Assembly (NCBI GenBank): GCA_014058105.1
Contig: JACGCM010001217.1
Coordinates: 930,001 to 994,000 of the forward strand
Direction of reading: 5' to 3'
From: Kingdonia uniflora
Lineage: Eukaryota > Streptophyta > Magnoliopsida > Ranunculales > Circaeasteraceae
Length of the DNA stretch: 64,000 nucleotides
In this document: positions 33,532 to 44,411 of the stretch, piece after piece
How positions within the stretch are numbered: position 1 is the first letter of the stretch
How the letters are laid out: each line of letters begins with the position of its first letter
The notes under the pieces: generated by a model
The model's input: the letters and a program-made list of their open reading frames with translations, nothing else
The model's database searches: none
What the model was told of the DNA's origin: nothing
Position numbers and translations under genes: made by a program

Positions 33532-34274
33532 TGTTGAGAGAGGGTGAATGTAGTAGCCTACTCGCAGCCTTCTAGCTCCAGTCAAATACTCAAAGGCTAC
33601 ATTAATACCTCGAAGCCCAATCAATCCATAAACAAGCTTTCCAAGACTACATGAACTTCGACTATGAACAAGCCTCGAAGACGAAGACAGATTCGTCAGC
33701 ACACGAACCCCACATCAATATCATAAATACTTCGACCATAGTCGTACATGGTCGAAGGTAAACGTGTCAGATAAGCTAGCTCACCAGACAAGAACGGTGC
33801 CATTGTTAGTCCTGATGACTGCAGTGACAGAACCAATAATGGCTATAGTGTCAGAGCACAATGCCAGACCCGACATTTACGGCATCAACACCAACTCTGG
33901 GATACCCGCCTGATACCCAAAGGATACACTTGTAATTTGACTTTCCTTGGTGACTCGGCCATTTCTATGTTCTATAAATAGAAGAAAAGGAGAACAAAGG
34001 AAGGGATACGAAATTTCTCCCCATAACCCTTGCAGTTTACCTTCGATCACTTTGTAAATTACCCAATACTAGAACCTTCGACTACTCGATAGTAATATCA
34101 AATCTCTTAAAAATCCTCATCAGAGGTCGTGGAGTGTCCCATTCTAGGCCTCCACGCAAGTATATTATAATTAGGTTATTTGTATTATTGATTATATGCT
34201 TGGCCCCTTTGATAGATGATAAATCTCGTGGTGTAAGAGCCGACTTCCCCTCCTTGCAAAGTTAGGCCCCTACA
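33532..34274 (+). repeat. Polypurine tract and 3' LTR of element B
   Basis: GTTGAGAGAGGGTGAA (33532-33548) is the purine tract that primes plus-strand synthesis. The LTR (33549-34274) follows, TGTAGTAGCC to CCCCTACA. It has the same TATA region (TTCTATAAATAG at about 33971) as the 5' copy. Confidence 0.85.
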
Positions 34275-35845
34275 CACGGCCTCTTGAATGAGCCCCTTCT
34301 GATGGACCTGCATGTCCACGAGCCGAACCCCTGGATCAGCGCTATGACCAGCCAGATTCTCGCCACGTAGCAACGCCGCCTCAAGCGTGAGGGTGTATTG
34401 AACATCATAAAAATAACTAGTTAGACAACAGTAAAAGAAAATAAAAGCATAACCCAATAACCAGTCCTTACCCACACGACTGCCATGACCGCTATACGAT
34501 AAGCCTGCAGATCCTCGAGCGCCTCAGCCAAATAAACTTTATCTTTATCGTTATAAGGGGTGCTCTACACCTCCCCCTCTGGCAAGCCACTAACAAATAA
34601 CTTCCCACTACTCATCGAGCGGGTCCCTTCCTCCACGAATTACTGGGAGAGCGGTTACTTTTACTTTCCCCGAAGAGCATCCAGGTCCTCGTTAATAAGA
34701 CCTACAGACATATTTTTATGTCATTTCGCCGCCGAGGCACCCTTCTCTGTGTGATCATTGATACTTCGAAGACTGTGGCTCAGCCCACCTGCCAGAGAAG
34801 CTACTGGCGACGAGCCGACCACATTATTTTGCCTCGCTGCCAAAAACTGAGGTTTTATTTCTACACTCTCCACGGATTTGTAACTATGGACACTCTACAC
34901 ATAAACAATTTTACTTACGACACGTAAACAGGGCTCGCTGTACTTCTGTGCTGACCAGTACTTGTCCAAGTCATAGGTACCATCCAGGATATTCGTCAGT
35001 ACTTGACAATCCTTATTCTTATGACCGAGCAAACGCAACTGAGAATTCTTATACGTCACTTTGGATAACATCACACCTATACTAGCTAGGTACAAATATC
35101 AGACTCTACCTAAAGTATGAAAGGCATAATGGCCACATAGCCAACTAGGGGACCTCATGGACCTACTACCCCTAGGCCCTCACCTGGCCTTACACGACCG
35201 CCACTCTAACAGTGACTCCACGATGAGTAATAGACGATTCGCCCTGGTGTCGCAGTTAAGCCACTCTTACAGTCTAACAACGATATACAACTACAATATC
35301 ACTGACATCACTACCATTTTATCAAACCCCTACCGGTCAGAGATAGTACCGAGCGAGAAACTTACTTAAAGCTAACAAGAAAGTATATATCACTACAAAT
35401 CAAGAAAACTGACTAAGGAACTCACCAGTACTACCAATGTGTAATGATGAACAAATCATGGCCCAAACAAATCGTTATGCCAAACAAAATTTCCCGTACA
35501 GGTAGCGCTCCAAGAATACAGCAAGAAAGAAGAAAGTTCAAACTTACACTGAGATTACAAATACTGAATAGCCAAAGTTTTTCTCACTCCACATTAGGTC
35601 CTATTATATAGGAGTACACGAGGAGGTGATTATCATTAATGACAGGACCCACTGTAATGACGTGACACGTCGCCAGCAGTGGCAGCAACCGCATGCCACA
35701 CATTTTTCCAAAAAATAATTACTCTTTTCCCTTCCTAAGGCGCTGACAGGCATGATGCTATACACCTCCCAATACAATGACCAACCAATACACGACCATA
35801 CCACCTCAGATCTTTCTTACTACGAGCAAGACCTAAGGGGGGGAT
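34275..35845 (-). pseudogene. Antisense gene of complex A, right copy, 5' part (domain exon missing)
   Basis: This is the continuation, beyond element B, of the gene at 20900-22436. Minus-strand landmarks: TATA box CTATATAATAGGACC (about 35612), GVMLSKVTYKNSQLRLLGHK (35075), HSYKSVESVEIKPQFLAAR (34890), KGASAAK and NMSVGLINEDLDALRGK (34720-34680), then the coiled-coil exon with YTLTLEAALLRGENLAGHSA. Against the left copy, everything from 17640 to 18780 is absent: the sequence goes from the first acceptor-like region (TTGTACCTAGCTAGTATAG) straight to GTGTGATGTTATCC. The lost part contains the transposase_28-like segment. Confidence 0.6.
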
Positions 35846-36358
35846 TGTAGGAGCACGCTTCTGCTATCCACGACATAGAAAGTCGCTGAATGACCCCTCT
35901 ACTAAAATAGGAGCACTCCAGCTAGTGCGACTGCCCAGGTTATCATGAGAGCTCCATGCTAATGATGAGCAGGTCTTGGGGATAAACTTGCCTAACGGCC
36001 AAAGAGCTATGATGAGTATAACTGACGACGGCAGACGTTAGCCCCCTGCCTGCGTGGAGATGTAGAACTTTCGACCCTGAAGGGATACCTTAGAAATTAC
36101 ATAAAGTACGTGAGCAGGGGAACTCCTAGGTCAAACCCTCCCTATAAGTAGAGGTGGGGAGGTAATCTAAGGGGATCTTCTTCTTCTGCTCTTTCTCTTC
36201 TTCTTTTAGTTCCTGACCTAGCTCTTCCCCTTCCTTCAAAGAGACAGTTTAAGGGAGAAACCCAGAAAAGTCGAGTAATGCCCTCCTCCAGCGGAACGCA
36301 TCAAGCCCAAAACGATTATATACTCATTATCGTCCCTAAGAGAAATTATGGGACTACA
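35831..36358 (+). repeat. Polypurine tract and 3' LTR of complex A
   Basis: CTAAGGGGGGGAT (about 35833-35845) precedes TGTAGGAGCACG. The LTR (35846-36358, 513 bp) ends GGGACTACA and is followed by GAATT, the target duplication. TATA box CCCTATAAGTAG at about 36139. Confidence 0.85.
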
Positions 36359-36363
36359 GAATT

Positions 36364-37297
36364 CATAGAGATCTTCGGTATACACAGCAAATTTAAACTA
36401 AAATTCCACAAGATCTTTCACCTGTTCGGGCTGTGGCTCAAGCCGAAATTCAGCTAAAAAAATAAAAAATATTCTTCTTAGCATGATACAAATTTGATAA
36501 GAAATGTTAAAACACACCTCATAAATGATAAATTCTGGGAGCTTACCTGAAGGTTTAGTATGTCCAATAATAGGTTTGGGTTTGATTTAAAGAGGAACAT
36601 TAGTTAACATAGGTTCACTTGAAAGATAAACATCAGTAGGGATAGTTTGAAAAGATTGATTTGATTGAGGAACATTAGTTAACATAGGTTCATTTGAGTG
36701 ATGAGCATTTGATTGAGGAATACTTGATTCATTTAAGGGAGGAACATCAGTACAAATAGTTTCAAAATAATCATTTGATTGAGGAACATCATCATCATCA
36801 TCCACTAAAGGTCTAAACCTGTGTGGATCAAGCCCTATGCCATTTGTTTCATGGTAATCCCTGTATTCAGGTTCCAGATCAGGAAATAAGTTATGACGTA
36901 AAGGTCCCCCCTCTTTGGTGGTAGACAACCCTTTACTCGAAGAATAGAAATCAGAAATAAAGTTATGGATGTTCTAGGAAGGTGTCCTAAGCTCATTAAC
37001 AATCCATATGTGAAAGGGTGTGCCGGGATTACTTTTATGCATATTGATCATTATGGTAAAGTCGTGGACTGATGAAATTGTGTATGCACAACCATGGATG
37101 AAGTTGTACAACTTACAGTCCTTACTATGGATTTCGCTTGTTTCTTCAAGGAGTGTAACAAAATTTTCGTATAACGAGTGCGTTCTTAGTGAGGTAAGTT
37201 TCGTACTTCCTCCAACATAACTAACGATTGATTCGATCTTTGGGCGTACGATATCCCCCCCAAAATGAACAATAGTATAAAGTTGAACTCCATCCAT
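36364..37297 (-). pseudogene. MULE transposase, N-terminal exons
   Basis: ATG at 37297 opens MDGVQLYTIVHFGGDIVRPK, then TKLTSLRTHSLYENFVTLLE and NPGTPFHIWIVNE: the N-terminal (PB1-like) region typical of plant MuDR transposases. A TAG at 36976-36974 is followed in the same frame by an acidic repeat-rich linker (PLVDDDDDVPQSNDYFETIC, then three repeats of N-x-P-M-L-T-N-V-P-type sequence). An intron (about 36458-36549, donor GTAAGCTC, acceptor TTTTTTTAG) leads to EFRLEPQPEQVKDLVEF, a stop, and the break at 36363 where complex A entered. The rest of the protein continues at 15694. Confidence 0.8.
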
Positions 37298-38366
37298 CCC
37301 TGAAACAAATTATATAAATAAATAATTTCGGTGATAAAGTAGTAAAAAACAAATGAGACAAATAATAATAAAATTGATAACGAAGCAGAAGATAAATGAT
37401 ATAAAACTTAACTCCAACAATCCCTCGAACAAGTGATAGGAATCCTGAAATAAATGATATTAATGAATAATTTCAGTGATATAGTAGCAGAAAATAAATA
37501 CTAAAAATAACACAAGAAAAATGGCAAATGATAAAGTAGCAGAAGACAAATGATAAAGTAGCAAAAGAAAAATGATTATGTACAAAGTGTATCGTCTTGC
37601 ATTACATTTTTCTTAAGAATAAGGCTGTCAAATCATGATACAGATACAAAGTTAGAGATGATGGATACAGAGTTAGAGATAATATTTACTGTAACGGATA
37701 CTTCAACGGTTAGAGAGAAGGATAACAACGATCTTTAGCAACGAGAATAACCTTGGATAACAACGATCTTTTTTTCCCTAATGACCTTTGTGTGATGACT
37801 TTAGCGAACGCATAATGATAGTTGGAAGACTTGGTACATGATGGAGACAAACAGTACATCAAGGAGAATTTTCTTTGATTTTTGTAGAAGCTTTGTTGTT
37901 GAAGAAGAAGAAGAAGCTTTGATTTTTTTAAGGTTGGTAATATATTTTGGGGAGAATCTTCCCTCTTATTACTATAGAAGATTATACTACTCAACAACTT
38001 CATTAGGGATAGTTTCTCATTTTTTATATATTATTTATCATTTTTTTTGAGAACTTTGGCATTCGTTTGGATATTTCTGTAATTGTTTCATTATAGCTTT
38101 GTCATTTGTTCAGTAATCTTTGTGAGCTGGTAGATTTATTAATATAGCAGATTAGACTACCCATCAACATTTAATGTTAGAGAATATGGGTCGCAACAAG
38201 GGGGTAGTAGGTGGGACCATTATTGATTTGTTAATTTTAGTATCGATTTTGTAAAGTTGGCATAAAGTAGTATTTATTCTGATAATTTTCAAAAAAAATA
38301 ATATAATTATTAAAACAAGAGAAAAGCCTTTTGGGTTTGGCATGCCAAAAAAATGTGTGTACCAGG
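37298..38366. other. MULE terminal region with motif words; no gene
   Basis: 37320-37580 holds minus-oriented motif words (AAAACAAATGAGACAAATAA and relatives). 38010-38140 holds plus-oriented ones (TTTATCATTTTTTTTGAG, TTTGTCATTTGTTCAG). The ORF on the minus strand at 37710-38003 has no family-like motif. The right end of the MULE is expected in this stretch, but I cannot find a convincing terminal inverted repeat. Confidence 0.45.
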
Positions 38367-38855
38367 TGTAATGGCTTATGTTGCATCTCAGACTCAAGCC
38401 TCATCTTCGACCATCATACGACCGCTCGACCTCGTCAACATACACGTGGCGCAATTATGGCACATTATGGAGTAGTTACAGAGAAACGGAGTTACTCAAG
38501 CCGTTACACAATCATTATGAAGACTCATCAAAGCCATATACTGTAACATTCCTCATTAAAGCAGGTAATGGTCATAAAATAGTCATATTATAAGGCCAAT
38601 AAATAGGGCCATATAACTATAGAGAAATGGCAGACTTTTCCTATTAAGAAAGTCTCTGCAAAATACTCAGAGCATCTCTTGTAATATCTAGCAGCTATCA
38701 ATAAACTACTTTCTTTTTAAATCTTCAAGAGAGGTCGTGGTTTTTAACCTATTCAAAGGTTTTCTACGCTAAACTTTGTGCTAGTATTTGTTCTAGACGC
38801 TCTAAATATCCTTGGTGTAAAGGTTAAGTTTGAGATATGATATTAGGCTATTACA
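38367..38855 (+). repeat. 5' LTR of element E (same family as C and D)
   Basis: 489 bp, TGTAATGGCTTATG to TAGGCTATTACA, followed by TTTGGCACCATCTATGGGAA, a primer-binding-site-like stretch. TATA region CCAATAAATAGGGCC at about 38595. The start matches TGTAGTGGCTTATTCTG at 63501 and, on the minus strand, the LTR ending at 50308. Confidence 0.85.
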
Positions 38856-40600
38856 TTTGGCACCATCTATGGGAACGAAGTTCTCAAACTCATTGTCTCA
38901 AAAAACAGCTGATTATCCCTTTACATAATGACGATAATCGATTATCAAGACAACTACCCACGATTCTCGAAGTAACATATATTATTTAATCACTAGGGAA
39001 TACCGAGCCCAAGCCACAATTCTCTAGTGGGTCAGACAGAGTAAAAAAAAGAGGTAGCAAGCAAAGTCTATCTCTCTCTCTATATATATAAATCTACCAC
39101 CTTCGTCTCTAAATCTCTCTCCCTCATAATCTAAAAATATTTTAGACGAACAAACAATGTTCTGCAATTTAAATTTTTTGCCATTTTAGATCTTTGAAAC
39201 CTTCGATCTGTAACTCTAGATTTCATCTCAACTACCCAATTCTCATCTTTTCTCTCTCATCTTAGCCTTGCTGGTAGAGCACACGACTTTGTTAGCAACA
39301 TCTTTCAACTTTAACTAGTACTGCGGATGAGGTCTTCTCCATCACCGTAGCCACTAAATCTATCTCAGAGACAACCCCCAAATCTTCGAATCAACAATCT
39401 GGATTAAAAAAAAATAGAGGATAGATGAGCTCGAACATTTTCATGCCCTCAAATCTTCCATCTCTCACCACTACTAATTTTATACCTAAACCGAACCATA
39501 TATCTAGCAAATCATGGCTTTAGCCTACGAAGACCCTTCTCTCTACTCTGTTTTTGATCTCAATGTTTGATTCTACTGTATGGTGGTCTCCCAAGTTTGA
39601 GAGAAAAATCGATTCAATGCTTTAATCTGTCGTTAATTAAAGCGATGATTATATTAAAGAAAGTCGTATCAGGCATTGTTTTGATCTCTATCTCTCTCTC
39701 ACTCTTGCCGCTGAAAGGGTGAAATTATAGCCAATAATTTGATGGGTGACAAAGGTGTTCGTCAGTTCAAAATAGCCCACGAATCGAATCAAATCAAGCT
39801 GCCATAGCCAACATTTCTAACAATTCTGCTGTTGTTACAGTAGCGTGGATGATTAAATCATCACGATCATCTACAAATCTAAAAAGCAATGACGAAGATG
39901 ATGATGGATCAGCGAGAGGTGTCTCGACAACGGTTTTAGCAGAGGAGTTTCGTTGTTCATTAAAAAAAATTGGAAACATTTATACCACAGATTCATCATT
40001 AATGAACTTTCGAAGAAGCCGCAGTTGTTAGCGCAATTGTTAGTCGTAGTTGTTATCTCTAAATGGTCCACTATTACAGCCACCATTGGCACCTCGTTTC
40101 TCTGATTGTTGTGGACCAAACATGGCACTTAAATGAAGGAGTCGGACTTGCCACTGTGTTTATCCTATACAGCTTGATCTTCTTCTTTTGAATATTTCTC
40201 TTAGCTCAAGCTGGAGTTCTTTTCTTGAAGAATTAGCTTCTCAACTTGGTCTGCGAGTTTCATAGTTTGAGATCATCAACTTCTACATTCTCGGCTTATC
40301 AAGGCTAAATATTTCTATGTATATCACACCACATACATGCATAAGCTTTCTACCGATGTGGTTTATGAGATACAATTTTTACTTACAATACATATGATTC
40401 ATCTCGGCTCCACGCTAGTGAGTGATTACAAACTTCTTAATTTGACTTGGTTTAAGTCCCCGAATCCTTCTCAAATGACTATGAAGGGATTAGGACAAAT
40501 AATACATAACTTAAAGCTCATCGTCAGGTCAAATAATTGCTTCATCTAATTTAACATAGAAGCTACTGCTTGATTCCGCCAACACACAAACCATAAATCA
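38856..40600 (+). other. Internal region of element E, no recognisable genes
   Basis: After the primer-site-like sequence comes 1.7 kb with a (CT)n/(TA)n stretch at 39068-39090 and short ORFs that show no gag or pol motifs. It is either a non-autonomous internal region or a deletion derivative. I see nothing else in it. Confidence 0.45.
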
Positions 40601-40629
40601 TACTTGAGGACGAGCTCAACCAACATATT

Positions 40630-41385
40630 ATAGGTCGTCCAATTCGACCAAATAGATAACATATTACAGATCGGTTATTGGTTCGTCCAATTCGACCAAT
40701 ATATTACATAATCTAATACATTACAGGCTGGTTATTGGTTCGTCCAATTCGACCAGACAGATTACATATTACAGGTTGGTTATTAGTTCGTTCAATTCGA
40801 CCAAACATATTATATATTACAGGTCAGTTATTGGTTCATCCCAATTTGACCAACTCATCTAATACATTACAGGTCGGTTATTGGTTCATCCAATTCGACC
40901 AAACAATTTACATATTACAGGCCGGCTATTGATTCATCCCAATTCGATCAACCCATCTTATACATTACAGGTCGGTTATTGGTTTGTCTAATTCAACCAA
41001 ATAGATTGCATATTACAGGTCGGTTATTGGTTCATCCCAATCCATCCAACCTATCTAGTACATTACAGGTCGGTTATTGGTTCGCCCAATTCGCTCAACA
41101 GATTACATAATTTAATATATTACAGGTTGGTTATAGGTTTCGCCCAATTCGACCAACAAATTACATAATATAATACATTACAGGTCGGTTATTGGTTTCG
41201 CCCAATTTGACCAATAGATTACATAATCTATTACAGGTCGATAATTTGTTCATCCAATTCGACCAAACAGATTACATATTACAGGTCCACAATTGGTTTA
41301 TCCAATGCGACCAACACATTTATTATATTCTAACACATTTCATGTCGACAACAGGTTCATTCAAATTGGCCAACAAATTACAAGG
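40630..41385 (+). repeat. Tandem array of 48-59-bp units in element E
   Basis: About fifteen units of the type TACATTACAGGTCGGTTATTGG-TTCATCCAATTCGACCAA, with anchor words near 40637, 40684, 40742, 40790, 40839, 40889, 40937, 40987, 41034, 41083, 41141, 41200, 41252, 41300 and 41359. Spacing alternates between about 48-50 and 58-59 bp. The unit is related, on the other strand, to the array of element C at 58250-58665. Confidence 0.9.
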
Positions 41386-41413
41386 CAATTGACTTACATT
41401 GTACTCAGGGGGA

Positions 41414-41785
41414 TCACAAAGGCTCAAAATCCTGAAAACAAGCATCAACGACATCGGTAATAAACTGCATCAGAATCAAGACACCAACGTCAGGTAACAG
41501 ACATAGAATGAATTTCTCAGCCAACACCACCCGCCCATGATGCTTCTCGTGCTCTTGGTTGAGAGCCGTCTTGTAGTGGCTTGTTTCGCATCTCGGACTC
41601 AAGGCCCATCTTTGACCATCATACGACCACTCGGCCTCGTCAACATACACGTGACACATTTATGACACATTATGGAGCAGTTACAGAGAAAATGAGTTAC
41701 TCAAGCCGTTACACAATCATTATGAAGACTCATCAAAGCTATATACTGTAACGTTACTCATTAAAGCACGTAACGGTCATAAAAT
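41414..41785 (+). repeat. 3' end of element E: pre-LTR segment and truncated 3' LTR
   Basis: 41512-41571 (TTTCTCAGCCAACACCACCC, ending GAGAGCCGTCT) matches the sequence before the LTR starts at 63501, 63692 and (minus) 50308. The LTR starts at 41572 (TGTAGTGGCTTG) and is colinear with 38367-38580 up to CATAAAAT at about 41785, so only the first 214 bp of U3 remain; its TATA box and the rest are missing. A minisatellite of AAAATC units follows (41783-41825). Confidence 0.8.
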
Positions 41786-41864
41786 CAAAATCAAAATCAA
41801 AAATCAAAAATCAAAAATCAAAAACCCGGCCCGATCAAAACTACCCTAAACCTCACTTCCCTTT

Positions 41865-41885
41865 AAATACCCGGCCGTGTACCTA
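41865..41885 (+). promoter_or_regulatory. Candidate core promoter of the SWIB gene
   Basis: TCCCTTTAAATACCCGGCC (TATA-like TTTAAATA at about 41872) lies some 85 bp before the ATG. The leader then includes CATTTTATTTCCAGAG and a T-rich TATATATAAAA stretch just before the start codon. Only about 85 bp separate it from the retroelement U3 fragment. Confidence 0.5.
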
Positions 41886-41956
41886 TTCAAAACCACCTGC
41901 CTTTCCCAAATCATTTTATTTCCAGAGTCCGAGAGAGATTTTTTTTATATATAAAA

Positions 41957-44411
41957 ATGGCGTCGTCTAGGGTTTTCAATGCTTCCAGAGCTCTAATGGC
42001 TGCCGTCAAGGGAGGAGCCACAACAACAACCATTAGGGTTTCGAAACCCACTGGTCCAATCGTCATCGATACTGCTGCTGCTCCTAAGGCTCCAACTGGC
42101 ATCATGAAACCCTGCCCGATTTCACCAGCTTTACGGAAGTTTCTCGGTGGGGCTCCTGAAGCAAGTCGTACTCATGCTATCAAGCATATTTGGGTTCATA
42201 TCAAGGATCAGAAGCTTCAGGTATAATAATCTCTCACCAAACTCTGAAGAAATTAGGGTTTTTGAAGTTTATTTTCGTTTAGTGTATCAAATTTGTGTTT
42301 TTTTTTTTGTTATGATGGTGTTATTTGATGATCAGTTACTGTAATGGGTTAGTAATCGTTTTGGATTTTTGCGTTTTTTTTTTGTAGATGTGAAATTAGG
42401 GTTGTGATAAATTGGGGCTACCAAGTAAATGTGACTTATTGAATGATACGGGGGTAGTTCCTAAAGGGGTTTTATTAGAATATGTATATTGGTAGATAAT
42501 AGTGCCTTTATCTGGGGTTTTTTAAGTTTATTTGTATTTAGGGTATCGGTTTTGTTTTTTAAGTTATGATGATGTTATTTGATGATCATTTACTGTAATG
42601 GGCTAGTAATTGTTTTGAAAATTTTCGATTTGTTGAAATTTTTCGTTTTGTTTTGTTTTGAAATTAGGGTTTATTAAGTAAATGTGATTTGTTGTAGTTT
42701 TTTAGTGGTTTATTAGAATATGGGTCAAGTTAGTAAAATGGTATATGTTATGATGTATATTGGTAGATAATAGTGCCAATATACATTGTGGTGGTGGTAA
42801 TGGATGGAAAGAGAGATTTGGGGCACTTGGTTATCGTTTCTTTTGAAGGTGATAGTGCTGGGAGTTTGTTATAGTGAGGCGTCAAATTGCACATTTGGTT
42901 ATCGGCTTTCTTGAAGGTGATAGTACTTGGAGTTTGTTATAGTGAGGCGTCAAGTTGTACATTTGGTTATCGGCTTTCATGAAGGTGATAGTACTTGGAG
43001 TTTGTTATAGTGAGGCGTCAAATTGTAGGAAGGGTAAAATACTAAAATTTTAGGGTTGTTTGATTTTAGTGGGTGAACAATATAACTATATAAGTTGTGG
43101 TTTTAGTGGTAACTTAATGGGTGAGCAGAAGAAGAGGTGCAGTATTTTCTGCTTGTGAGGTGTTGGTGAAGGCTGAATAGGGGGAAGTGCAGTTTTTTTT
43201 TATGTATTTATACGATGTATAATTTTGGTGGTTTATAGGAATTAAACCATTGGCTGATGTTGTAATGGCCATAGCAGAAGAGGACAAGGAGCTGAAGAGT
43301 GTGGAATATGTTCAGCTGGTATTGGGTGTTGTGATTTGGCTGTTGTTTGTATTGAAGGAGATGACAAGAAAAGGTGAATATCTGAGATAAGAGGGGATAT
43401 ATCACTAACATTTTACTTCCAAATTTGAGTCAAAGGGACATTTATGCATGCTTTTTGTATAATATTATTTCCAGCTATTAATTGTAAAAAGATCATGTCT
43501 GTTTACAAGGCAATTAGGTAATTACTTTATTTTTAATAATTTGTGGTTTGGTCTATAGAACTAACGGTGTGTGTCGATGGGAAACAGATCATAGACATTG
43601 ATATGTATCCATTAAATCAAACTGGTGTTATTCTGTTGTTGGAATTGGACTATTTTATAGTACTAGTTTTACGGGTAATCCTAGTGTACCAAAGTAGGCC
43701 CTGGAGACATTCAAATGGTCTTGGTAATCCTAATATAATTGGTTTTTTTGATTCATAATTTCACTTTTTCGTTTTTGCATTATCTTTTTTTTTCTTCCAC
43801 TAACAAGTTCTGCTTGCTGGATATTTTTTCCAACAAATGGTTGCCATTTAGGAACTTTCAGTCGAACCATTCTCTATGAACTTGCATCTGTTGCCCAATC
43901 TTGCTAGACCTTTTGTAAAGTCTACAAATCTCATGTGACCAATGACAGTGGTAATAATAAATGGACTGGGTGTCTACTTTCTCTACTTCTTTGACCCTAT
44001 TAATTTGTCAATTGTTTTTTGTTGCCCCTACTAGATTTGGAATCCCTTTTTGCTTACTCTCCCATTTCCCTCATCTTTCTTTAATTGCACTTTCCATACC
44101 CTCTCCCTTTCCCTAGAATCCAGAATGACTGCATTGTACTTATTTTAAGTGTAACTTATTTATATACTTTGTATTGATTGTTACCTACTAAACCGTTCAT
44201 GTTAAATCAGGGATAAACCATTAGTATTATGCTTGTAAACACTGTAAATGCTGAATGATCTTTTGTTGTAATGAAATTTTGTATCTTGCAGAACCCGGCC
44301 AATAAGAGGGAGATAATTTGTGATGAGAAGCTGAAGACCATTTTCGCTGGGAAGGATAAAGTGGGAATGATGGAGATTTCGAAGTTGATTGGCCCACATT
44401 TCATTAAATAG
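41957..44411 (+). CDS. SWIB/MDM2-domain protein, two exons (41957-42220, 44292-44411)
   Basis: Exon 1 codes 88 residues and ends at CTTCAG|GTATAA; exon 2 begins after CTTGCAG at 44292 in phase 0 and ends at TAG 44409-44411, giving 127 residues with no defects. The N-terminus (MASSRVFNASRALMAAVKGG) is Ser/Ala/Arg-rich without acidic residues, as in mitochondrial or plastid transit peptides. The SWIB domain fills the rest: MKPCPISPALRKFLGGAPEA, HAIKHIWVHIKDQKLQ, NPANKREIICDEKLKTIFAG and KVGMMEISKLIGPHFIK. Small stand-alone SWIB proteins are conserved in land plants, and several go to organelles and associate with nucleoids. The start is chosen for the transit peptide and the AAAATGGCG context. 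Confidence 0.93.
42827..43027 (+). repeat. Three 68-bp direct repeats in the SWIB intron
   Basis: TTGGTTATCG begins at 42827, 42895 and 42963, exactly 68 bp apart. Each unit has GAAGGTGATAGT and GGAGTTTGTTATAGTGAGGC. Two and nearly three complete units are over 85 percent alike. It lies in the 2071-bp intron 42221-44291. I see no ORF in it. Confidence 0.95.

Larger units (their letters stand above)
22437..34274 (+). mobile_element. Ty3/gypsy (Tat-type) element B, 11.8 kb, near full length
   Basis: LTRs at 22437-23173 and 33549-34274 are direct repeats with TG...CA ends; flanks are CATGG (22432-22436) and CACGG (34275-34279), one transition apart. Removing one flank copy plus the element aligns the broken antisense gene of complex A with its intact copy base for base. 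Order inside: primer-binding-site-like TTTGGTACCGTCTGTAC, gag, protease, reverse transcriptase, RNase H, an archaeal-type RNase H, start of integrase, 195-bp tandem repeats, an antisense gene, small antisense ORFs, polypurine tract. Dual RNase H plus antisense gene near the 3' LTR fits the Tat lineage. Integrase is deleted and frames are broken, so it is dead. Confidence 0.9.
15700..36358 (+). mobile_element. LTR retrotransposon complex A (contains nested element B)
   Basis: Outer LTRs lie at 15700-16235 and 35846-36358, both in plus orientation, and start TGTAGGAGC and end CTACA. Flanks are GAAGT (15695-15699) and GAATT (36359-36363). Taking out the block and one flank copy joins the two halves of the transposase gene in one open frame. 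Without element B the complex is about 8.8 kb. Inside are an inverted third LTR (16367-16869), a gag-start fragment, two head-to-head copies of an antisense gene and two tandem arrays. I find no reverse transcriptase, RNase H or integrase, so it was a non-autonomous or rearranged copy. Confidence 0.8.

Noticed and set aside
37298..38366. Terminal inverted repeat of the MULE
   Set aside because: I could not match any stretch here to sequence near the left edge; the left end may lie outside the window.
40735..41392. ORFs with repeated LVRSIRP-like or FIQFDQT-like segments
   Set aside because: They are translations of the tandem array of element E.
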